In this document: positions 43,528 to 50,899 of the stretch, piece by piece
Numbering within the stretch: position 1 is the first letter of the stretch
Layout: each line of letters opens with the position of its first letter
Origin: JAGBWK01 sp964544595
GTDB taxonomy: Bacteria > Bacteroidota > Bacteroidia > Bacteroidales > Muribaculaceae
DNA length: 64,000 bases
Assembly: GCA_964544595.1 (NCBI GenBank)
Contig: CAZJBM010000007.1
Coordinates: forward strand, 19,808 to 83,807
Direction of reading: 5' to 3'
The notes under the pieces: model-generated
What the model was told of the DNA's origin: nothing
Seen by the model: the letters and a program-made list of their open reading frames with translations, nothing else
Databases searched by the model: none
Position numbers and translations under genes: made by a program

Positions 43528-44502
43528 TTATTGAGCCTCGACGGGGCTCTCGTCATTCTCCTTGTTCTCCTTGTCGTATTTTTCGTAGGCTTCGACGATA
43601 CGTTGCACAAGCGAGTGGCGCACAATATCCTTTTTGCCGAACTCAACCTTGCCGATTCCCGGCACGCCTTTAAGTATCCTCAACGCCTGAATAAGGCCGG
43701 AGGACACGGTGCGCGGCAGGTCAATCTGCGACGTGTCGCCCGTAATGATCATCTTGGCGTTCATGCCCAGGCGGGTGAGGAACATCTTGATTTGGTGGGT
43801 CGTGGTGTTCTGCGCTTCGTCGAGCACTATGACGGCGTCGTTGAGCGTGCGTCCTCGCATGAAGGCGAGCGGCGCGATCTGTATTACCTTCGTCTCCATA
43901 TATTCCTTCAGCTTCACGGCCGGAATCATATCTTCGAGGGCATCGTAAAGCGGTTGCAGATAGGGGTCGATCTTATCTTTCATGTCGCCGGGGAGGAAGC
44001 CGAGTTTTTCGCCTGCCTCAACCGCCGGGCGCGACAATATTATTTTACGCACCTCCTTGTTTTTGAGGGCGCGCACGGCCAAGGCGATGGCCACGTAGGT
44101 TTTGCCTGTGCCGGCGGGGCCGAGAGCGAATGTCAGGTCGTTGTTGGCGAATGTCTCGACGAGGAGCTGCTGGTTGGGCGTGCGGCCCGAGATCGGCTTG
44201 CCGTTAATGCCGTAGATAATCACGTCGTCGCGCTTCAGCTCGGTTGGGTGCCCCCCTTTCACGATTTCGAGAATCACGTCCTCGGTAAGTTTGTTGTATT
44301 TCACGCAATATGCTTCGAGCTCTTTGATTTTCTTCTCAAACTCCGAGGTCTCGGTGTCTTCGCCGATAACCTTAATAACCGATCCGCGCGCCGCCATACG
44401 CAGCTTCGGAAACAGGTTTTTGATAAGTTGCATATTGTTGTTGTTAACCCCGTAGAAGCTGACCGGGTCAACCGAGTCGATAATTATAATGCGTTCGATC
44501 AT
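43528..44502 (-). CDS. PhoH-like ATPase
   Basis: The 324-residue cytoplasmic protein has the full PhoH domain: Walker A GPAGTGKT (128-135), Walker B VIVLDEAQN (224-232) and the sensor-like ITGDTSQIDLP. An N-terminal KH-like segment precedes it (about 35-95). The family are RNA-linked P-loop ATPases/helicases with roles in RNA metabolism. The C-terminal tail is charged (YEKYDKENKENDE). Exact promoter upstream, terminator downstream; single-gene unit. Confidence 0.92.
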   Translation of the reverse strand: MIERIIIIDSVDPVSFYGVNNNNMQLIKNLFPKLRMAARGSVIKVIGEDTETSEFEKKIKELEAYCVKYNKLTEDVILEIVKGGHPTELKRDDVIIYGINGKPISGRTPNQQLLVETFANNDLTFALGPAGTGKTYVAIALAVRALKNKEVRKIILSRPAVEAGEKLGFLPGDMKDKIDPYLQPLYDALEDMIPAVKLKEYMETKVIQIAPLAFMRGRTLNDAVIVLDEAQNTTTHQIKMFLTRLGMNAKMIITGDTSQIDLPRTVSSGLIQALRILKGVPGIGKVEFGKKDIVRHSLVQRIVEAYEKYDKENKENDESPVEAQ

Positions 44503-44524
44503 ACAGCCTTTTTAAAATACAACG

Positions 44525-44555
44525 CAAAATTAGCAAAAAAAGTTACGTGCGCAAA
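44525..44555 (-). promoter_or_regulatory. phoH promoter
   Basis: Minus strand: TTTG (44555-44552), 19-base spacer, TAATTTTG (44532-44525), 22 bases before the ATG. Confidence 0.8.
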
Positions 44556-44653
44556 TACATTAGTAGGCTGAGTATTCGCCATTTTGAGGCGTGCAGATAA
44601 TTCGGAGATTAATTTTACGCTTCGTTATTGAATCTATAGGGTGATAAACTGAC

Positions 44654-44708
44654 CTATACTATACGATAAACGGGTGTTTTTAACATGAAAAACACCCGTT
44701 TAGTATAG
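44654..44708 (-). terminator. long terminator hairpin
   Basis: AAACGGGTGTTTTT (44668-44681) pairs with AAAAACACCCGTTT (44688-44701). Outer CTATACT/AGTATAG arms extend it. It lies 13 bases after the stop of the zinc-finger protein gene. Confidence 0.9.
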
Positions 44709-44721
44709 CTCAATGAATCAC

Positions 44722-44997
44722 TTATCTTACGTAAACCCATCCAGTGCCGCCACATGAAGGGCAGTCAACGCTGTAAATAACGTAGCCGTTGTAGTCGCAA
44801 GCCTCACAACCTTTACCTTGACAAGGTTGGTGAGTAACTCGTTCCTTAGACTTGCCGCTGCCATTGCAGTTGGTGCATTTACGTTTGATTTTTACCTGTT
44901 CGGTGGCATTGCTGTTTTCAACATTAAGTGCGTAGATCGTTCCTGCGCCGACGAGTGCCAATGAGAGCGCGATTAAAATAGTTTTTATTTTTTTCAT
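44722..44997 (-). CDS. small exported protein with DnaJ-like zinc-finger motifs
   Basis: The 91-residue protein has a signal peptide (about 1-23, LALVGAGTIYA). The mature part has CTNCNGSG, then CQGKGCEACDYNGY, then CPSCGGTG, i.e. three CxxC(xGxG)-type motifs like the DnaJ cysteine-rich region. It should bind zinc or act in thiol chemistry outside the cytoplasm; there is no J domain. ATG at 44997. It stands in a row of small exported genes on the minus strand. Confidence 0.65.
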   Translation of the reverse strand: MKKIKTILIALSLALVGAGTIYALNVENSNATEQVKIKRKCTNCNGSGKSKERVTHQPCQGKGCEACDYNGYVIYSVDCPSCGGTGWVYVR

Positions 44998-45060
44998 GTC
45001 ATGTGAGTTTTGTTCGGTTGGATATGTGGATTTTGATTTGCAAAAATGCAGCCTAATCAA

Positions 45061-45201
45061 TTAATAATGGTATTCGGAAGGAGCTGTCGTATTCCAGCCG
45101 TCGCGGAATCCGGCGGCTGAGTATGAGTCGCACGACGACAAAGATATTGTGCAGATCGCGAGAGCTATCGCGGCTATAAGGATTTTATAAGACTTTTTCA
45201 T
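45061..45201 (-). CDS. 46-residue lipoprotein
   Basis: Starts MKKSYKILIAAIALAICTISLSSCDSYS: a signal sequence with a lipobox (LSSC, cysteine at 24), then a 22-residue tail ending SEYHY. Its ATG shares one base with the stop of the upstream 101-residue gene (TAATG), a strong sign of translational coupling. The function is unknown. The whole product is little more than the lipid anchor and a short tail. Confidence 0.65.
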   Translation of the reverse strand: MKKSYKILIAAIALAICTISLSSCDSYSAAGFRDGWNTTAPSEYHY

Positions 45202-45506
45202 TACATCGAGAAATAATATTTTAGACCTTTAACGTTCACATAATAACCACCATGAGACTTGTCCTCTTCCGTTTGAGAGACTATTACATAGTAAGTGCCT
45301 TTACCTTCCACGTCGGCTACATAGTTATTATTTGAGTCGAACTTCACTACAATATTGATAGCCACGCCACCTACGGTTTTAGCTTCTCCCGTATAAAGAC
45401 ACGGCGAACTCGGGTCACATGTTTGGGCGGCTATAGAGAATTGGAAAGTCGGGATTATTGAAGAGCCACCCATGAGAATGGCTATCACTAATAATAATTT
45501 TTTCAT
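45201..45506 (-). CDS. small exported hypothetical protein
   Basis: A 101-residue protein with a signal peptide (about 1-28, ending FSIAAQ). The mature domain is beta-rich: CDPSSPCLYTGEAKTVGGVAINIVVKFDSNNNYVADVEGKGTYYVIV. The two cysteines could form a disulfide. I know no family for it. A -7 box (TATCTTTG, minus, 45541-45534) lies 28 bases before the ATG, with a weak -33. The lipoprotein gene overlaps its stop. Confidence 0.6.
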   Translation of the reverse strand: MKKLLLVIAILMGGSSIIPTFQFSIAAQTCDPSSPCLYTGEAKTVGGVAINIVVKFDSNNNYVADVEGKGTYYVIVSQTEEDKSHGGYYVNVKGLKYYFSM

Positions 45507-45620
45507 AGATTAATTGGTTAAAATTGTCTCCTGCAAAGATAAGGCTGTAATTTTTAGTGCTAAAGAAGATAACGTCAACATTTTCCACGTTAACGTCAGT
45601 ATTTTTGACGGTTAGGCGAG

Positions 45621-45836
45621 TCACATCGAAGTGTCGGTAAGCGATTGAGACAGGTCGCTGAAAAAGTCATGATTCAGAGCCTTTGAAATCCTGAACAGCA
45701 TATCGGTATTGATAGATGGCTGCGAGAATATATAGTACACATTTGATCTCTCGCAATTAATCTTGCGGGCTAACCAAGACGGAGTGCGTTCTTGACGGCG
45801 CATCTCCGATTCTATCTCTTTGCCTATATGTACCAT
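45621..45836 (-). CDS. small XRE/Cro-type helix-turn-helix regulator
   Basis: The 71-residue protein is essentially one HTH domain: IGKEIESEMRRQERTPSWLARKINCERSNVYYIFSQPSINTDMLFRISKAL. The helices 2-3 (SWLARKINCERSNVYYIFS) match the XRE family, and the ending ALNHDFFSDLSQSL is the usual family tail. It is upstream of the row of small exported genes on the same strand, about 114 bases from the next start, and could control them (inference). Confidence 0.8.
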   Translation of the reverse strand: MVHIGKEIESEMRRQERTPSWLARKINCERSNVYYIFSQPSINTDMLFRISKALNHDFFSDLSQSLTDTSM

Positions 45837-45900
45837 ACTTAGGAGAGTGCCCTAATATGCAAGGGACCAAACCATTGACTCCTGATGGTTTAAACAGTGA

Positions 45901-46213
45901 AAAAAAGAAAGCGGGGAGTCTTCTCGTTACTCGTCCCGCTACCTGAGGCATCTGGCATTAGCCCATCGAAGTAGGATGAGCAACAGACTCCACGCTGTTT
46001 ATGCAGATACGTCAAACTGATTTCAAGCAAATGCCTGAAGTCAGCTTAGATAGGTATATACATAACCGTGGCGTCTATTGTTACTCTATCCACGACTTCG
46101 ATTTGAAAACTGCCAGATTTTCAGGTAGCCGAGAACAAAGCGTCAATACACGCTTTCTATAATATTATCCCTAATGCCGGCTGTATGACTTGATGTCATG
46201 CGGCATGGAGTAA
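45901..46213 (-). ncRNA. candidate structured non-coding RNA, about 310 bases
   Basis: The minus-strand region has an exact promoter at one end and an intrinsic terminator at the other (GCGGG/CCCGC with inner GAGT/ACTC, 45911-45939, then TTTCTTTTTTT). No convincing reading frame lies between. Hairpins in order: ATGCCG/CGGCAT enclosing ATGAC-atcaa-GTCAT near the 5' end, AAAGCG/CGCTTT, CTGA-TTCA/TTGAA-TCAG and AACAG/CTGTT. I saw none of the hallmarks of tmRNA, RNase P RNA, SRP RNA or TPP riboswitches. 6S RNA or a known Bacteroidales RNA motif is not excluded. Confidence 0.55.
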
Positions 46214-46218
46214 TTTTG

Positions 46219-46249
46219 CAAATTTATAAATCATTTTCTAAAAATACAA
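46219..46249 (-). promoter_or_regulatory. promoter of the candidate RNA
   Basis: Minus strand: TTG (46249-46247), 20-base spacer, TAAATTTG (46226-46219). Confidence 0.75.
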
Positions 46250-46397
46250 CTACGTGGTCGACAGTGGAAAATTTAGGTTGATATATTTTTATTAAATTAA
46301 AAGGTAATTCCTGAAAGAGTCAATAATCCTTGAGAACCTTTAATGGTATTGCGGCAAAAAATTATGCGTAGTGAAACCAAATCTTAAAAAAAAACAT

Positions 46398-46405
46398 TAT
46401 CTTTG
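46398..46405 (+). promoter_or_regulatory. probable -7 box for psd-pssA
   Basis: TATCTTTG about 140 bases before the psd start; the -33 element is not clear. The rest of 46250-46546 holds no gene. Confidence 0.5.
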
Positions 46406-46546
46406 TGGGATATTTGAAGGATAGCGGGGTTGGTTAGCGCAGGCGATCCCCCGCATAGACTCGCTTTTATGTAACCGTGAGCCCTCATCAGGCGCTCGTA
46501 GAGGTTGCGGGCCGACGACGAGGTCTGCAACAACAACTATCTGATT

Positions 46547-47224
46547 ATGAGAGTGAAAATCCACCATGAAGGTACTCATATAATTATCATCCTGTTAGCC
46601 GCGCTGCTCGTTATCAACGCGCCGTTGTGGCTCGCTCTGCCTTCGAGCCTCATAGCCATCCCGATCAGCGTCTCGGCCATCAGCGCCGTGTTTTTCCTGC
46701 TGGTGGTGAATTTTTTCCGTTCGCCAAGGCGTCATTTTCCCGGTGACCCAGTGAACGCCGTGGTCGCGTCGGCCGACGGCACTGTCGTGGCGCTCGAAGA
46801 GGTATTTGAGGACGAGTATCTCCATGAGCGCGTGATTCAGCTCTCGGTGTTCATGAGCGTGCTTAATGTTCATGCCAACTGGTTTCCGGTCGACGGCAAA
46901 GTGATCTACACCAAGCATCACGCGGGCCGATTCATGGCCGCGTATCTCCCTAAGTCGAGCACCGAAAACGAGCGTTCGACCGTTGTGATAGAGACCCCCG
47001 ACGGCCAGCGCGTGCTTATGCGCCAGGTGGCCGGAGCAATGGCCCGCCGTATCGTCACCTATGCCGAGCCCGGTTGCGACGCTAATATCGAGGATCACAT
47101 GGGCTTCATCAAATTCGGCTCAAGAGTCGACCTATATCTCCCTCTGTCAACCGAGATTTTCGTTAAGATCGGCGATAAAACCACGGGCGGCGTATCGCTC
47201 GTCGGCAGGCTGAAGGGGCATTGA
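46547..47224 (+). CDS. psd: phosphatidylserine decarboxylase
   Basis: The 225-residue membrane-associated enzyme decarboxylates phosphatidylserine to phosphatidylethanolamine. Two N-terminal helices (about 11-50) precede the core: FFRSPRRHFPGDPVNAVVASADGTV, FMSVLNVHANWFPVDGKV, and GFIKFGSRVDLYLP, where the Gly-Ser bond is cleaved to form the pyruvoyl group. The short form with FGSR is the PSD-A type of Bacteroidota. ATG at 46547 (MRVKIHHEGTH); an upstream TTG is less likely. pssA follows after 90 bases. Confidence 0.92.
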   Translation: MRVKIHHEGTHIIIILLAALLVINAPLWLALPSSLIAIPISVSAISAVFFLLVVNFFRSPRRHFPGDPVNAVVASADGTVVALEEVFEDEYLHERVIQLSVFMSVLNVHANWFPVDGKVIYTKHHAGRFMAAYLPKSSTENERSTVVIETPDGQRVLMRQVAGAMARRIVTYAEPGCDANIEDHMGFIKFGSRVDLYLPLSTEIFVKIGDKTTGGVSLVGRLKGH

Positions 47225-47257
47225 ATCCGCGGTTGTAACCCAATAGCCGCAGCTTTG

Positions 47258-47289
47258 TCTCAACACTTTGCCCCTCGAATGTGTTGAGA
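47258..47289 (+). other. hairpin between psd and pssA
   Basis: TCTCAACAC (47258-47266) and GTGTTGAGA (47281-47289) form a 9-bp stem without a T-tract, so it is more likely an mRNA processing or stability element than a terminator. Confidence 0.45.
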
Positions 47290-47314
47290 TTACAAGTAAA
47301 TAACAGCTCGATAC

Positions 47315-48034
47315 ATGAATCAGATTAAAAATTTCATACCCAATACCGTCACCCTGCTCAATCTGCTGTCGGGAACAATCGCCGTGATTTTCGCCTTCTC
47401 GCCCGACGAGAGCTTCTCTTTGTGCGGCTATTCGCTGCTCGGATGGCAATGGGCCTCGGTGATGATTGTGTTAGCCGCGATATTCGACTTCTGCGACGGC
47501 CTTGTGGCCCGCTTGCTCCATGCAAAGTCGGAGATAGGCAAGGAACTCGATTCGCTTTGCGACATGGTTAGCTTCGGCGTGGCCCCTGCCATGATGCTCA
47601 TGAACGTGCTGCTCGCCGCCGGAGCCGGGTGGATGAGCTACATATCGCTGTTTATCCCCCTGATGGGTGCGCTGCGATTGGCGAAATTCAACGTCGACAC
47701 CACTCAGGCAACTTCCTTCAAGGGCTTGCCGATACCGTCCAACGCCATTTTCTGGATAGGCTTCGTGTCGGCGATGTATCAGGGGCTTTCGCTGCGCGTG
47801 ACGGTGATTGCCGCCGTGATCGTGGCTATAAGCCTGCTTATGGTGTGCCGGTTGCCGATGTTTTCGCTCAAGCTCGCCAACCTTAAGTTGCGCGATAATT
47901 TCCGCCAGTATTTGCTGCTTGTGGCAACGGTGTTGTCGCTCGCGTTCTTTGGTGTGGCCGGCCTCGCAGTGGTGATACTGTTTTACATCGCGCTCTCTTT
48001 TCTCTCCTCTATAATAAAAATATCCTACGAATAG
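47315..48034 (+). CDS. pssA: CDP-diacylglycerol-serine O-phosphatidyltransferase
   Basis: This 239-residue polytopic enzyme makes phosphatidylserine from CDP-diacylglycerol and serine. The CDP-alcohol phosphotransferase signature is DGLVARLLHAKSEIGKELDSLCD (about 67-89), i.e. DGxxAR-x8-GxxxDxxxD, with all aspartates present. Together with psd it supplies phosphatidylethanolamine. Confidence 0.93.
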   Translation: MNQIKNFIPNTVTLLNLLSGTIAVIFAFSPDESFSLCGYSLLGWQWASVMIVLAAIFDFCDGLVARLLHAKSEIGKELDSLCDMVSFGVAPAMMLMNVLLAAGAGWMSYISLFIPLMGALRLAKFNVDTTQATSFKGLPIPSNAIFWIGFVSAMYQGLSLRVTVIAAVIVAISLLMVCRLPMFSLKLANLKLRDNFRQYLLLVATVLSLAFFGVAGLAVVILFYIALSFLSSIIKISYE

Positions 48035-48043
48035 TCGTGAATT

Positions 48044-48385
48044 ATGGGTACATTTCTATTCCTCCTCTTCCTTATATTCATCGTCTACCCGATTGTAGCG
48101 GCTCTCATAAAAATAAATAAATTCAAGCGCCAGGCGCGCCGGGCCTACAATGAGGCTTTCGCCAACGCGTCGGGCCAAGCTCCAGAAGGGCGGCAACGCA
48201 AGGCAGGGTGGAGCGACGATACCCCTAAGCGAAAAAAGAAAATCGACCCCAATGTCGGCGAATACGTGAAATATGAGGAGCTCGAAGTGGAGCGAACCTA
48301 CACCGAGACTTCTGCCTCCACCCGAGCGCGTTACACACAGGTAGAGCAGCAGGTTTCCGACGCCGAGTGGGAAGACATAAAATAA
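48044..48385 (+). CDS. DUF4834 family small membrane protein
   Basis: The 113-residue protein has one N-terminal membrane helix (FLFLLFLIFIVYPIVAALI) and a basic, then acidic, disordered tail. The tail ends in the family pattern DPNVGEYVKYEELEVE and DAEWEDIK. DUF4834 proteins are Bacteroidota-specific and of unknown role. It follows pssA by nine bases, so it belongs to the phospholipid transcript. The context suggests a membrane-related role, but that is inference. Confidence 0.8.
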   Translation: MGTFLFLLFLIFIVYPIVAALIKINKFKRQARRAYNEAFANASGQAPEGRQRKAGWSDDTPKRKKKIDPNVGEYVKYEELEVERTYTETSASTRARYTQVEQQVSDAEWEDIK

Positions 48386-48434
48386 ACACAGCGACTCAAC
48401 CTCTTAAACTTTCATATTAAAATCCTAATTACTT

Positions 48435-49415
48435 ATGGCTGAAATCAAGACAATAGGTATCCTTACCTCAGGAGGCGACGCCCCCGGCATGAACGCCGCC
48501 ATCCGCGCGGTCACCCGATCGGCTATCTACTCAGGCCTCAAAGTCAAAGGTATTTTCAGGGGCTATAAAGGTCTGATTTCCGACGAAATCATCGACTTCC
48601 GCACGCAAAACGTTTCCAACATCATACAGATGGGCGGCACAATCCTCAAAACCGCCCGATGCAAGGAGTTTCAGACTCCCGAAGGTCGCCAGCTCGCCTA
48701 CGATGTGATGCGCCGTCACGAAATCGACGCCCTTGTGGTCATCGGCGGCGACGGCTCTCTGACCGGAGCGCGCATCTTCGCCAACGAGTACAATTTTCCC
48801 ATCGTCGGCCTCCCCGGCACTATCGATAACGATCTCTACGGCACCGACTCGACCATCGGCTACGACACCGCCCTCAACACCATTATGGAGTGCGTCGACA
48901 AAATCCGCGACACCGCCACTTCCCACGAACGACTCTTCTTCATCGAGGTGATGGGCCGCGACGCGGGCTTCCTTGCCCTCAACGGCGCTATCGCCGCTGG
49001 AGCCGAGGCCGCCATTATCCCCGAAATCTCCACTCAGGTCGACCAGTTGGCCGAACTCATTCAGAACGGTTTCCGCAAGAGCAAAAACTCTTCGATTGTG
49101 CTTGTGGCCGAAAGCCCCGTGACAGGCGGCGCCATGGCCCTCGCCGAGCGCGTTAAAAACGAGTATCCGGGCTACGACGTGCGCGTGTCGATTCTCGGAC
49201 ACCTTCAGCGCGGCGGGTCGCCCACTGCCTTCGACCGCATCCTCGCCTCGCGCATGGGCGCCGCGGCCGTCGACGCTATTCTCGACGACCAGCGCAACGT
49301 GATGATCGGCATACGCAACGACGAAATCGTCTACGTGCCCTTCACCCGCGCTATCCGCGAAGAGAAGCGTATCAACCCCCGTTTGCTCGAAACCCTTCGC
49401 CGTCTCTCCATATAA
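48435..49415 (+). CDS. pfkA: ATP-dependent 6-phosphofructokinase
   Basis: The 326-residue glycolytic enzyme has the ATP-loop GILTSGGDAPGMNAAIRAV (about 7-25), the catalytic GTIDNDLYGTDSTIGYDTA (PFK signature with the proton-abstracting aspartate; the glycine after it fits ATP use), and the fructose-6-phosphate site EVMGRDAGFLAL. The effector/hexose segment VSILGHLQRGGSPTAFDR is complete. Length fits the bacterial PfkA. It lies 49 bases after the DUF4834 gene. Confidence 0.95.
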   Translation: MAEIKTIGILTSGGDAPGMNAAIRAVTRSAIYSGLKVKGIFRGYKGLISDEIIDFRTQNVSNIIQMGGTILKTARCKEFQTPEGRQLAYDVMRRHEIDALVVIGGDGSLTGARIFANEYNFPIVGLPGTIDNDLYGTDSTIGYDTALNTIMECVDKIRDTATSHERLFFIEVMGRDAGFLALNGAIAAGAEAAIIPEISTQVDQLAELIQNGFRKSKNSSIVLVAESPVTGGAMALAERVKNEYPGYDVRVSILGHLQRGGSPTAFDRILASRMGAAAVDAILDDQRNVMIGIRNDEIVYVPFTRAIREEKRINPRLLETLRRLSI

Positions 49416-49441
49416 TATTACGCGATTCAATAAAACCGTAT

Positions 49442-49475
49442 GCGGCCTCCCGGCGACAAGCCAGGGGGCCGCGCG
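49442..49475. terminator. weak hairpin between pfkA and the permease
   Basis: GCGGCC and GGCCGC arms with CC/GG extension, followed by GTTGTTTCC on the plus strand. It lies between convergent genes. Confidence 0.5.
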
Positions 49476-49491
49476 TTGTTTCCATGCTGAA

Positions 49492-50871
49492 TCACGCGCG
49501 GGTAAATAGGAAGAGGGAGATTAGGGCGGCGGCGATGAGGAGACCGAAAGTCCACTTTTCGGGAGTGGTGAACAGCGGGGCGCTGTGGTCGTTTTCGCGG
49601 CGCGCCTTGATGTAAAAGCCTATTCCGATGATATAGAAGCCTGAAGTCATAAGCATTTCCTCCAAGCCTCCGGCATAAGCCATCCATAGGCAGAACGCCG
49701 AAGTGACGATTGCCAACAGCCTCACTGACCATGTGCGCGCTTTTTTCAATAAGAAAAGCCCTGTGAAGAAATAACACGGTATGACCATCAGTCCGGTGAT
49801 ACGCAGCGCCGCGAGGTAAACATCATCGGCCATCACGACCATGAGCAGGAACAGCTCCATGACGACGCTGGAGGCGAAGAGCCCGAATGCCGGCATATTG
49901 TGGCGGTTAAGCCGGCGGAACGCACGCGGAAGTATGCCTACCAGCGAAGCCTCGTAAGGCACCTGAGCCACTACCAGCGTCCACGCCACCCATCCGCCGA
50001 GGAGGGAAATGATCACCGCGCAGATAACAAACCAATAGGCCCATCCGCCAACCGTGTCGCGTAGTATATAGGCTATCGACGGATCCTGCAGCCCAGAGAG
50101 CCGCGCGCGGCTCATCAGCCCGAAGCAGAGGAGCGTGACGGCTACATATAGTATAAGCGAGATGATAAACCCGGTGATTCCCGCGCGTCCAACATCAGAT
50201 GCGCGCTTGGCTCTCGCCGACATCATCACCGCGCCCTCGATGCCGAAGAAGCAGAATAGTGTCACCATCATCGTGCTCTTTACCTGGCTGGCGACGCTAC
50301 CTATCCCCGAGGCGTCGCCCCAGAGATCGGCCTCAAAAAGCCGCAGCCTGAAGAAGAGTATGAATACAGTAATGATCAGTATGAGCATCACGATTTTAAC
50401 TCCGGCCAGAAGCGTGTTGATTATTTTGGCGGTCTTCATCCCCCTCGACACTATGTAATACATCACCCAGATGAGTACCGACCCGAACAGTACGGTTTCC
50501 CAACCGTGGTTCAACAACTGCGGGAAGAAGGCCCCGACCGAGTCGTTCAGCATGACCCCGTAGGTAACGTTGGAAAAGGCGGTACAAAGCCAATAGCCCC
50601 ACGCGATGTTAAACCCGGCATAATTGCCGAATCCCGCCTGGGCATATTGATATAATCCCGCGTTGTATTGGGGATAATGCTGGCTGAGCCACTTGAACGC
50701 CAGCACAAGGGGCAATATGCCGAGGGCGGTGACAATCCATGATATGAATACCGCTCCCGGCGAGGCCACAGAGGCCATATTCTGGGGCAGATTGTAGATG
50801 CCCACACCTACCACCAGCCCGAAAACGAGAGCCGTCAGGCCCCAGAAACCGAGTTTTCCACTGGTTAACAT
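49492..50871 (-). CDS. APC-family basic amino acid/polyamine antiporter
   Basis: The 459-residue protein has 12-13 membrane helices. Helix 1 holds the APC substrate-binding glycine motif (GLVVGVGIYNLPQNMA, about 18-33). The family is close to arginine/ornithine or lysine antiporters (ArcD-type). Helix 6-7 shows FCFFGIEGAVMMSARAKRASDVGRAG, typical of APA transporters. The substrate is inferred from the family only. The next gene upstream on the same strand is the adenylating enzyme, 28 bases away, so the two may share a transcript. Confidence 0.8.
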   Translation of the reverse strand: MLTSGKLGFWGLTALVFGLVVGVGIYNLPQNMASVASPGAVFISWIVTALGILPLVLAFKWLSQHYPQYNAGLYQYAQAGFGNYAGFNIAWGYWLCTAFSNVTYGVMLNDSVGAFFPQLLNHGWETVLFGSVLIWVMYYIVSRGMKTAKIINTLLAGVKIVMLILIITVFILFFRLRLFEADLWGDASGIGSVASQVKSTMMVTLFCFFGIEGAVMMSARAKRASDVGRAGITGFIISLILYVAVTLLCFGLMSRARLSGLQDPSIAYILRDTVGGWAYWFVICAVIISLLGGWVAWTLVVAQVPYEASLVGILPRAFRRLNRHNMPAFGLFASSVVMELFLLMVVMADDVYLAALRITGLMVIPCYFFTGLFLLKKARTWSVRLLAIVTSAFCLWMAYAGGLEEMLMTSGFYIIGIGFYIKARRENDHSAPLFTTPEKWTFGLLIAAALISLFLFTRA

Positions 50872-50899
50872 CCCAGTAAACAGTTCTAAATCTTACTTA

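Noticed and set aside
45901..46213. tmRNA, RNase P RNA or TPP riboswitch
   Set aside because: I looked for the tRNA-like ends, the RNase P P4 core and the TPP motif and did not find them; a CTGAAAATCTGG stretch only faintly resembles TPP.
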